NCBI GenBank assembly: GCA_964567125.1
Contig: CAZMLC010000011.1
Location: 1-51,714, forward strand
Direction: 5' to 3'
DNA length: 51,714 nt
DNA from: CAZMLC01 sp964567125
GTDB lineage: Bacteria; Verrucomicrobiota; Kiritimatiellia; RFP12; UBA1067
A program made the position numbers and the translations under genes. Each line of letters starts with the position of its first letter. The stretch's first letter is position 1. The notes under the pieces were generated by a model that worked only from the letters and a program-made list of their open reading frames with translations, was not told the origin of the DNA and searched no databases. This document shows, one piece after another, positions 7,916 through 15,722 of this stretch.

Positions 7916-9951
7916 ACACACGCATTCAAAACCTGCTGGACACGGTGCTTGAAGGAAAGCATAAGCAGATCCGTCGAACAATCTCCTGGCAACTGCCGTT
8001 AGCCGGACAAAGTCCCTCGGATCGGGCAACCCTCGGATTCTGCGCCATGCTCGCCGCAGAGCAACCGGCTTTTCTGCCCGAAGAGAAAATCGCGTTTATC
8101 CGTACGGTCGCAAACATTCCAGAACTCTATACAAAAGAGGAAATGGAGCAGCTACGGAAAACTGCATTTTATGCGGAAAAGGGTTGCGTCTTCAACATCA
8201 CGCCCGATTACGGGCACACGCTTGCAGTCGGCTTGGATGCGCGCAAAACGGAAATTTACACGCGCCTGCGTCAGGTGCAAACCGCAGAGGAGCGTCAGTT
8301 CTTAAACAATGCCCTGCTGTGCATCGATGCCGTGCTCAATCTCGCGGACCGGTATTGTTCGGCCGCTCAGGAAAAGGGGCTGCAGCATATTGCGGAAACG
8401 TTTGAACAGGTTCCCCGCAAGGGCGCTCAAACGTTTCTGCAGGCTTTGCAGTTTCTCCGTATTCTGCACTACTCCCTGTGGTGCGAAGGGGAATACCATA
8501 ACGGACTGGGGCGTATTGATTGCTATTTATACCCCTACTTGAAAAGCGATCTGGAAGCGGGGCGGTTAGACCGCGAAAGCGCCTTGGAGTTGCTGGAGGA
8601 GTTTTTCATCAGCTGCAATCGCGATTCCGATCTCTATATTGGCGTGCAACAAGGGGACAACGGTCAGAGCGTGATGCTGGGCGGTGTTGATGCCGCAGGC
8701 CACGACGCGTTTAATACGCTTTCGGAATTGTGCCTGAAAGCCTCGTGTGAGCTGAAGGTGATTGACCCGAAGATCAATCTGCGTGTTTCCAAGACAACGC
8801 CGCTGCCAATCCTTGAAGCCGCAACGGAGTTGACAAAAGCCGGGATCGGATTTCCGCAATATGCCAACGATGATGTGGTGATTCCAGGCTTGACTCAGTT
8901 GGGTTATCGCCTCGAGGACGCACGCAATTATACCGTCGCCGCATGTTGGGAATTCATCATCCCCGGTTTGGGCATGGATATCCCGAATATCGATGCTGTC
9001 TCGTTCCCCGCCGTGGTGGATACCGTCATGCGGACAAGTACCGCCTCGACGTTCAATGCCTTTATGGACGACGTGAAGAAGCAGTTGAACAGCGTCGCTG
9101 AGCAGATCGAAAAACGGCTTCAGCATGTTAAAATCCTGCCTGGACCTTTTATTTCGGTCTTGTGTGACGGGTGTATCGAACGCGCAAAGGATGTCAGTCA
9201 GGGCAATCGCTATAACAATTTCGGCATTCATGGAACCGGTATTTCCGTTGCAGCGGATTCGCTGAGTACCATCCAGAAATGGGTCTATGCCGAGAAAAAG
9301 CTCTCCTTGCGGCAGCTTGTTGCGGCTGTGGATGCTGATTTTACAAATTTCGCCGACATGTTGGCGCTTTTCCGGACCTCGACGCCGAAAATGGGCAACG
9401 ACTGCGATGACGTTGACGAGATCGCCGTGCAGGTGCTGGACGCCTTTGCCGACTCATGGAAGGGACGGCGCAACTGCCGAGGAGGCATTTTCCGTCCAGG
9501 CACCGGCTCGGCGATGTACTATATCTGGCATGCGAATGCATTGCCGGCGACCCCGGATGGACGCCTCAAAGGTGAACCATTCTCGGCCAATTACGCACCG
9601 TCACTGAATGTTCCTATTCGCGGTCCGATCTCGCTCATCACCTCCTTTACCAAGCCCCATCTGATGCGCGTTGTCAATGGAGGCCCCTTAACGATTGAAC
9701 TTCATGATAGTGCCTTCCGTTTCGAGGATGGCGTTGCCAAAGTCGCGCGTCTGGTGAAGTATTTTATTGATCGCGGCGGACACCAGTTGCAGATCAATGC
9801 GGTGAATCGTGAGCAGCTGCTCGACGCGCAGCGGCATCCAGAGAAATACCGGCACCTGATTGTCCGCGTCTGGGGATGGAGCGGCTATTTTGTTGAATTG
9901 GATAAACCCTATCAGGATCAGATCATTCAACGCATCGAGCTATCCGCATGA
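7912..9951 (+). CDS. Glycyl radical enzyme, eliminase-like (C-x-E motif), unknown substrate
   Basis: 679 residues, shorter than typical members of the pyruvate formate-lyase/diol dehydratase superfamily (about 760-850); the shortfall appears to be N-terminal. The C-terminal radical loop RVWGWSGYFVELDKPYQDQI places the glycyl radical at Gly655. The thiyl cysteine lies in ARNYTVAACWEF (Cys345) with Glu347 two residues on. A C-x-E arrangement is typical of glycerol dehydratase, choline lyase and hydroxyproline dehydratase, whereas pyruvate formate-lyase has Cys-Cys. Other family landmarks are GLGRIDCYLYPY, INLRVSKTTP, GPFISVLCDGCIERAKD and AADSLSTI. It probably catalyses an anaerobic dehydration or C-X bond cleavage. 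Coupled to the sugar porter upstream and to its own activase downstream by 4-bp overlaps. Confidence 0.88.
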   Translation: MNTRIQNLLDTVLEGKHKQIRRTISWQLPLAGQSPSDRATLGFCAMLAAEQPAFLPEEKIAFIRTVANIPELYTKEEMEQLRKTAFYAEKGCVFNITPDYGHTLAVGLDARKTEIYTRLRQVQTAEERQFLNNALLCIDAVLNLADRYCSAAQEKGLQHIAETFEQVPRKGAQTFLQALQFLRILHYSLWCEGEYHNGLGRIDCYLYPYLKSDLEAGRLDRESALELLEEFFISCNRDSDLYIGVQQGDNGQSVMLGGVDAAGHDAFNTLSELCLKASCELKVIDPKINLRVSKTTPLPILEAATELTKAGIGFPQYANDDVVIPGLTQLGYRLEDARNYTVAACWEFIIPGLGMDIPNIDAVSFPAVVDTVMRTSTASTFNAFMDDVKKQLNSVAEQIEKRLQHVKILPGPFISVLCDGCIERAKDVSQGNRYNNFGIHGTGISVAADSLSTIQKWVYAEKKLSLRQLVAAVDADFTNFADMLALFRTSTPKMGNDCDDVDEIAVQVLDAFADSWKGRRNCRGGIFRPGTGSAMYYIWHANALPATPDGRLKGEPFSANYAPSLNVPIRGPISLITSFTKPHLMRVVNGGPLTIELHDSAFRFEDGVAKVARLVKYFIDRGGHQLQINAVNREQLLDAQRHPEKYRHLIVRVWGWSGYFVELDKPYQDQIIQRIELSA

Positions 9952-10709
9952 GCAGCGTACAGGGGACGATTTTTGATATCCGCGAGTTCTGTCTGCACGA
10001 TGGACCAGGCATTCGGACCACGGTCTTTTTCAAGGGTTGCCCCTTGCACTGCGCATGGTGTCATAACCCGGAAGGGATCAATCCCGTACCGGAGACGCTG
10101 ACAACCGGTCGGGTTTGCGGACGTTCGATCGACGCACACACGCTTGCAAACGAACTGCGTCAACGCGAAGCCTTTTTCACGACCTATGGCGGCGGCATCA
10201 CGTTTTCCGGCGGAGAACCCCTCTATCAGAGCGAATTCCTGCTGGCGTGTGCCGAAGCGCTCCATCCGATTCACCTTGCACTTGAGACATCGGGATTCGC
10301 ACCGTTACCGGACTATCAGCGCGCAGTTGCAGCCATGGATTTCATTCTGCAGGATCTGAAGCATCCTGATGCCGAAGCGCACCGTTACTGGACCGGGGGT
10401 GATGGGGCGATCGTCTTTGATAACCTCGCATGGCTCAAGCAGAGCGGGAAACCCTTCTGTGCACGGATCCCTGTGATTCCAACGGTCAACGACTCACCTG
10501 AGGCGATCGAAGGGTTCGCCAGACTCCTTGACCACGCCCCAAACTTACAGCATGTCGAACTTTTACCCTATCAAGCGCTGGCCGGAGCCAAATATCCGCT
10601 CGTCGGGAAAGTCTACGCGCCGAGCTTTGACCAAAAAGTTCAAAATCCACTGAACCTCGACCCTTTTTATGCAAAACATATTGTCGTAAAAAACTATACC
10701 GCCATGTGA
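9948..10709 (+). CDS. Glycyl radical enzyme activase, radical SAM, without ferredoxin insert
   Basis: 253 residues. The radical SAM cluster ligands are Cys31, Cys35 and Cys38 (GCPLHCAWCHNPEG), followed by TFSGGEPLYQ for SAM binding. The family role is hydrogen abstraction from the radical glycine of the partner enzyme, here Gly655 of the upstream gene. Activases of eliminase-type enzymes usually carry a ferredoxin-like insert with eight cysteines right after the first cluster; here the corresponding segment (about residues 41-75) holds a single Cys (VCGRS). In domain layout it therefore resembles PflA. The start overlaps the upstream stop (ATGA), so the pair is translationally coupled. Last gene of the operon; no clear terminator follows. 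Confidence 0.92.
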   Translation: MSSVQGTIFDIREFCLHDGPGIRTTVFFKGCPLHCAWCHNPEGINPVPETLTTGRVCGRSIDAHTLANELRQREAFFTTYGGGITFSGGEPLYQSEFLLACAEALHPIHLALETSGFAPLPDYQRAVAAMDFILQDLKHPDAEAHRYWTGGDGAIVFDNLAWLKQSGKPFCARIPVIPTVNDSPEAIEGFARLLDHAPNLQHVELLPYQALAGAKYPLVGKVYAPSFDQKVQNPLNLDPFYAKHIVVKNYTAM

Positions 10710-10738
10710 AATTCGCCTTTGCCGCATTTCTATACAGC

Positions 10739-10768
10739 TTGCTTTTCATGCGCTAATCACCGTATAAT
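10739..10768 (+). promoter_or_regulatory. Sigma70-type promoter for the pyrophosphatase gene
   Basis: TTGCTT at 10739-10744, an 18-bp spacer and a perfect TATAAT at 10763-10768, 32 bp before the ATG at 10801. This marks the start of a new transcription unit after the glycyl radical operon. Confidence 0.7.
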
Positions 10769-10800
10769 AAAGACTTTAACCGACGGATTAGAAATCGAGC

Positions 10801-12477
10801 ATGAAACGTAAGACTTATGTCATTGGCCACCGGAATCCCGACACGGACTCCATTGTATCTGCTATTGCTTACGCGGCACTGAAACGTCAGCAAGGCTGGA
10901 GTTCCTGTTTTCCTGCGCGCGCGGGCAAATTGACGCCGCAAACAGAGTATATTCTAGAGCGTTTTGGCATTCCAGCGCCTGAATTTATTCCCGATCTTGT
11001 CCCCAAAGTCTCCTATTTCCTTGCCGACAAACCGGTCATGGTCTCGGAATCAACCAGCTTGTGGGATGCCCTTGAAACCATGGACCGGGAGAAAATCCCG
11101 ATGCTGCCCGTGGTGGACGATCAGGGATATTACAAGGCTGTTTTACACTACAATGCCTTTGCGCAGAATATCACAAAAAAGATCAACCCGAACCACAAGG
11201 CCATTATTCCGACGAGCATGCCGCTTCTGGTGCAGATGCTGAAAGCCCAGCCGATCGTCGTTTTCGGCGGAGATGAGGTGGTCAAGTCGCGCATCCTTGT
11301 CGCAGGTTCGTCGAACGAATCGTTCCATCGTCACCTCCAAACGGAAATTGCCGCCAATGCGCTGGTGCTCGTGGGCGATCGCGAGGATATCCAGCGCTAC
11401 AGCATTGAACATGGTGCGCGCGCCGTGATCATCACCAACGGTATGCCGTTGGCAAAAGGACTCCGCGAACTGGCGGAAGAGAAGAAGGTGACGGTCCTGA
11501 TTTCGCCCTATGACACATCGTCAACCGCCTTTTTGATACTCTATTCAACGCCTGTAAGGACCATGGCGGATGAGACCACCAAGCCGATTCAGATCGACAG
11601 CTATGTCCGCACCATCCGCGAATCGCTCGCTGCATCGCATTCGCGCTGCCTGCCTGTTGTTGATGCGACAAACCGCGTGGTGGGCATTTTTGAGGAGGGC
11701 GATCTCATCCGTGAGCCGAACCTTGACATTATTCTTGTCGACCACAATGAGCTCACGCAATCCGTTGAGGGCATGAACAACTACCGGATTCTGGAAATCA
11801 TTGACCACCACCGGCTGGGAAATTTCTCCACGAACTATCCCATTACCTTCATTAATCGGGTCGTCGGTGCAACCGCAACGATTGTGTCCACCATGTACAT
11901 TGAACAGAAGGCGACACTGACCCCGGAAATCGCCGCGCTTCTGCTCGCTGGCATTCTCACGGACACCCTTTTACTCCGTTCGACAACAACGACGGCAACG
12001 GACCGGGAAATGGCCGAGTATCTGGCGGGGTTAATCAATCTGGATGTGGAGCAGTTCGGCCGCGATATCTTTAACAGCGCACAGCGTCTGGGCGATGTGC
12101 CCGCCGTTGATATTTTAGGCATGGATGCGAAGACCTATACGGTGTGCGAAAAGAAGATCGCCATCAGTCAGATCGAGGTCAGCACAACCGATGACTTGAT
12201 GAATCGCAAAGACGAGTTACTGGGCGAGCTGCGCAACTCTTGCACCGCCAAGGATCTCTATTTCGCGGCCTTGATGATCACGGATTTGACAGCGCTGAAC
12301 TCCTTGCTTTTGATTGTTGGCGCCCCGGAATTTATTCAGAAAGTAGCCTTTCCGCGCATCGAAGAGGGCATCTACATGTGCAAGGATATTTTGTCGCGCA
12401 AAAAGCAGCTTCTGCCGCTCTTGAGCGAACAGCTGGAGGCCTTGTTCAACATGTCGCGTAAACCCTTTCATTCGTAA
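10801..12477 (+). CDS. Manganese-dependent (family II) inorganic pyrophosphatase with CBS-DRTGG insert
   Basis: 558 residues. The DHH phosphoesterase half begins with VIGHRNPDTDSIVSA (metal ligands His10, Asp14, Asp16) and continues after an insert with IILVDHNE, EIIDHHRLGNF and GATATIVSTMY. The DHHA2 half carries AGILTDT and ends with the basic substrate motif SRKKQLLP. Between the DHH blocks lies an insert of about 240 residues with two CBS motifs (VMVSESTSLWDALETM, SRCLPVVDATNRVVGI) flanking a DRTGG-like domain. The enzyme hydrolyses PPi to 2 Pi in the cytoplasm. In this subfamily the CBS pair binds adenine nucleotides or Ap4A and tunes activity to energy state. Ends one base before the kinase open frame. 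Confidence 0.92.
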   Translation: MKRKTYVIGHRNPDTDSIVSAIAYAALKRQQGWSSCFPARAGKLTPQTEYILERFGIPAPEFIPDLVPKVSYFLADKPVMVSESTSLWDALETMDREKIPMLPVVDDQGYYKAVLHYNAFAQNITKKINPNHKAIIPTSMPLLVQMLKAQPIVVFGGDEVVKSRILVAGSSNESFHRHLQTEIAANALVLVGDREDIQRYSIEHGARAVIITNGMPLAKGLRELAEEKKVTVLISPYDTSSTAFLILYSTPVRTMADETTKPIQIDSYVRTIRESLAASHSRCLPVVDATNRVVGIFEEGDLIREPNLDIILVDHNELTQSVEGMNNYRILEIIDHHRLGNFSTNYPITFINRVVGATATIVSTMYIEQKATLTPEIAALLLAGILTDTLLLRSTTTTATDREMAEYLAGLINLDVEQFGRDIFNSAQRLGDVPAVDILGMDAKTYTVCEKKIAISQIEVSTTDDLMNRKDELLGELRNSCTAKDLYFAALMITDLTALNSLLLIVGAPEFIQKVAFPRIEEGIYMCKDILSRKKQLLPLLSEQLEALFNMSRKPFHS

Positions 12478-12501
12478 TTGAAACCTGTACGAGGAGCACG
12501 T

Positions 12502-14928
12502 GTGAAAACCGACAACACCACTCGCGTTCAAGTCCCGCCGACTGACCGCATTCCACCTGCTGGAAGTGCGGAGAGCAGTACGACGGTCATGACCCGTGCA
12601 GGGGAGCAGCTGCTCGATACGCTCCAGAATGAACGGCTCTTTGACCAATACACCATCTACAGCAAAATCGGTGGCGGCGGCATGGGCGTTGTCTACCTCG
12701 CGCGTGACCGCCGTCTGGGACGCTTTGTCGCCATCAAGCGGCTTAACCATCAAGCGCAGGCGAATCCCTCCCTGCGGCAACGCTTTTTGCAGGAGGCTCG
12801 CGCAGTTGCCGCGTTGAGCCATGTGCATATCATTCACATTTACGCGCTGGGTGAAGACGATGACGGCCCCTACATTGTCATGGAGTACATCGCGGGGCCT
12901 GACAGCGCAAAGATCCATGAGAACCAGCAGGAAGGCGGTCTGGTCAAGCCCAACAACCCGTTGACGCTCGATCAGTACATCAATGAGCGCGGACAGCTGA
13001 CCATGGATGATGCCGTCGCCTTGATGATCAAGATTTCACGTGCCGTGGCGTATGCCCACAGCTGCGGGGTGATCCATCGCGACCTGAAGCCGAGCAATAT
13101 CCTGCTCGACAAGACAAATGAACCCAAGATTGTCGATTTCGGCCTTGCGCGCTTGCGTCAGCCCTCTGAAGATCAGTTGACAGTGCCCGGGGAAAAACTG
13201 CTCTCGCTGGGATATGGAGCACCGGAGCAGGAATCCGATGCCAGCATGACCGACGAACGTTCCGACGTCTATGGGCTGGGCGCTGTGCTCTATTTCGTGC
13301 TAACCGGACAGAATCCGCGTTATTTCCGCGAACAGGATATCCCGATTCAGTTGCGCGAGGTCTTAGTCAAAGCGCTGGCCACGGATAAAGAGCTGCGCTG
13401 GCCCTCGGCACAAGCATTTTCCGAAGCGCTTGCGCAGGTGCAAACCAAGACGCGGATCGAAGTGCCGACCGTCAAAACCACCTGGCGATGCAAGTGGTGC
13501 GACGCCGTCAATCCGCTCGCCACGAAATTCTGTGCGGAGTGCGGCTGGGATGGTTCAGAAAACTGTCCCGAATGCGGGGGTGAAACCTTTGTGGGCGTCC
13601 AGTACTGCAGCAACTGCGGCGCTGATGCGCGTTCGTACGAGACGATTCTGATTTTGCTCAAGAAAATGCGCGAGGCCATGGTCCAATGTCGCTTTGAGCG
13701 GGTCATCCTCTACGCGGGACGCCTGCATGGATTTGAGCCGGCTGGACCATCGGGCCGCGCCTATCTCAACGAAATGACGGCGCTGCGCGAAGAGGCCGAA
13801 AAGAAAATTTCCAAGCGCGATCAGCTGAAAGAACAGATTCCCTTGGATATCCGCGTGGAGAATTTTGAACGCGCGATGCACTTCATCAAGCAATTGCGCG
13901 AGCTTTCCGAAGACAAGCACGTATTCGAACTGGAAGAAAAGCAATTCCCCGAGAAAATACTGGCGCGCGATCTCCAGCGGGCGCGCAATGCGCTACGCCA
14001 GCGGGAGTGGGACAATGCCGATCGTATCTGCGAAGAACTGCAAAAGAGCGTCGCGCCGAACGATCCGGACTGCCAGCACATCCGTATGGTTGTGAATCAT
14101 GTCCGGAAAATCAAACGCGTCTGGTTTATCGTGTCCTGCGCCTGTGCGTGTCTTCTCATTTATCTCTTATCATTGCCGCTTGTCGCGGGAAAAACGGCCG
14201 TACAGGGTATGAATCAGGTGTCGCGCTTTATCTATGCGCCGGCGATCGCCTGTTACGACAGTGCATTCGGCCATACCGCGCTGCAACCGTATGCGCGCCT
14301 GTTCAGTGTCAGCGGCATTGTACGCAGCGACGTGCGCACGGCGACCGTCGGAGCGCAAACGCTGATTCCGGCTACGCCGGCAGCGGAACCGATCTATTCC
14401 GATGAATTGACACGGCTGCGCGTGGAGTTTGAACGTTCGACCGCGGAGAATACGCGCGCCGCTGAACTGCGCGTCAGCCAATGGGCGGATAAGTATGTCG
14501 CGGGTTTGACCGAGTTGATGGATTATTTTCAGCGCGCCGGCGACTACGAAGGATGGGAAAGCGTACGCAAAGAAGCCATTCGTTTTGGTACGGAACGCAC
14601 CATTGCGCTGCGCAACATTGTCAAGATCCCACAAGAGATCAACACGATGCAGCAAACGTTTTTGCAGCAGCGTGAAGACTTGCGCGCGAACAACCTGGAA
14701 ATCCAGCGCACCGCCATTGAACGCTATACGACGCAGCTGCGCGCCTTGCAAAAGGCCCTGACCGTCGCCGGCAAGATGGCCACGGCTGCAAGCGTCCAGG
14801 ATGAAATTAACCGCGTCTCTCCGCAACCGCCGACTCCGCGTGAAGAGGTCCCCGTTGATCCGAAGGAGGCGCAATCGGTCATTGATGACCTTGCGAATCC
14901 GCCTCCTTCAACACAAATTACGAATTGA
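12502..14928 (+). CDS. Membrane Ser/Thr protein kinase with double zinc ribbon
   Basis: 808 residues from the GTG at 12502, chosen because GAGGAG lies 5 bp upstream; an in-frame TTG at 12478 has no ribosome-binding site. The Hanks-type kinase domain spans about residues 50-320: glycine loop KIGGGGMGVVYLA, VAIK lysine at 79, HRDLKPSN with catalytic Asp194, DFGLA, and YGAPEQ. Next comes a double zinc ribbon at about 328-375 with four Cys pairs (CKWC, CAEC, CPEC, CSNC). A single membrane segment lies at about 540-560, after which a coiled-coil-rich tail of about 200 residues would be outside the inner membrane. This resembles PknB-like sensors with a non-PASTA external part. Its targets are unknown; the downstream pyrK-like to nusG-like genes run in the same direction. 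Confidence 0.9.
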   Translation: MKTDNTTRVQVPPTDRIPPAGSAESSTTVMTRAGEQLLDTLQNERLFDQYTIYSKIGGGGMGVVYLARDRRLGRFVAIKRLNHQAQANPSLRQRFLQEARAVAALSHVHIIHIYALGEDDDGPYIVMEYIAGPDSAKIHENQQEGGLVKPNNPLTLDQYINERGQLTMDDAVALMIKISRAVAYAHSCGVIHRDLKPSNILLDKTNEPKIVDFGLARLRQPSEDQLTVPGEKLLSLGYGAPEQESDASMTDERSDVYGLGAVLYFVLTGQNPRYFREQDIPIQLREVLVKALATDKELRWPSAQAFSEALAQVQTKTRIEVPTVKTTWRCKWCDAVNPLATKFCAECGWDGSENCPECGGETFVGVQYCSNCGADARSYETILILLKKMREAMVQCRFERVILYAGRLHGFEPAGPSGRAYLNEMTALREEAEKKISKRDQLKEQIPLDIRVENFERAMHFIKQLRELSEDKHVFELEEKQFPEKILARDLQRARNALRQREWDNADRICEELQKSVAPNDPDCQHIRMVVNHVRKIKRVWFIVSCACACLLIYLLSLPLVAGKTAVQGMNQVSRFIYAPAIACYDSAFGHTALQPYARLFSVSGIVRSDVRTATVGAQTLIPATPAAEPIYSDELTRLRVEFERSTAENTRAAELRVSQWADKYVAGLTELMDYFQRAGDYEGWESVRKEAIRFGTERTIALRNIVKIPQEINTMQQTFLQQREDLRANNLEIQRTAIERYTTQLRALQKALTVAGKMATAASVQDEINRVSPQPPTPREEVPVDPKEAQSVIDDLANPPPSTQITN

Positions 14929-14934
14929 GTGAGT

Positions 14935-15717
14935 ATGTACGACTTATCCTGTCCGATTCTTGAACATACGCCGTTGCAAGCGGGATACTGGGTGCTGACG
15001 GTCCAGGCGGGCGATATTGCCCGCACTGCAAAACCAGGCCAGTTTGTTCACGTGCGCCTGCCGGATCTGGAGCATTCCGCATTGCGGCGTCCGTTCAGTA
15101 TTTTTTCTGCGGATGCATCGGGCATCCTGAAGATTCTCTATAAAACCGTAGGCCGCGGCACCGCATCAATGAATCAGCTGACAGCCGCGCGTGAGGTCCG
15201 GATCATGGGTCCGCTGGGCAATGGCTTCCCGCTCACCCCCGAAGGCACACCGCTCCTTATTGCCGGCGGGTATGGCGTTGCGCCGCTCTGTTTTCTCGCC
15301 AGCCGGCTGCCGCAAAAAGGCTATGTTCTGGTTGGTGGCCGCAGCGCGGACGATATTCTGGCCTGCGATGTGATCCGCGAACTGGGCTGGGAGCTCCTCG
15401 TGGCCACGCAAGATGGCTCATACGGGGAACACGGTCTTGTCACGGGGCCTCTTGATCGACTGCTCGCTCAATTTGCCGCGCAGCGCAAACGTGCTGAACT
15501 CTTTGCCTGCGGTCCGGACGGCATGTTGAAAGCGGTTGGACAGCGCGCGATCGAGCATGACTGCAAGGGATGGCTCTCGCTGGATAAGCACATGGTCTGC
15601 GGCGTCGGGGCATGCCTGGCCTGTGTACAGGCTCTGCGGCGTCCCGACGGTTCGGAATGGATCGGACGCGTCTGTCACGACGGCCCTATTTTTGAAGCCC
15701 GCGAAATCATCTGGTAG
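14935..15717 (+). CDS. Dihydroorotate dehydrogenase electron-transfer subunit-like flavoprotein (PyrK-like)
   Basis: 260 residues. The FAD domain carries LRRPFSIFS (R-x-Y/F-S pattern) followed by KTVGRGTASM. The NAD(P)H domain has GPLGNGFPL, LIAGGYGVAPL and FACGPDGML. The C-terminal [2Fe-2S] motif is Cys-x4-Cys-x2-Cys (CGVGACLAC) with a fourth Cys in VCHDGP. PyrK passes electrons between NADH and the FMN of PyrDB dihydroorotate dehydrogenase. No pyrD neighbour is visible, so an alternative partner or a distant pyrD is possible. The start is uncertain: GTG at 14929, directly after the kinase stop, or ATG at 14935, neither with a clear ribosome-binding site. Confidence 0.85.
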   Translation: MYDLSCPILEHTPLQAGYWVLTVQAGDIARTAKPGQFVHVRLPDLEHSALRRPFSIFSADASGILKILYKTVGRGTASMNQLTAAREVRIMGPLGNGFPLTPEGTPLLIAGGYGVAPLCFLASRLPQKGYVLVGGRSADDILACDVIRELGWELLVATQDGSYGEHGLVTGPLDRLLAQFAAQRKRAELFACGPDGMLKAVGQRAIEHDCKGWLSLDKHMVCGVGACLACVQALRRPDGSEWIGRVCHDGPIFEAREIIW

Positions 15718-15722
15718 CGATT

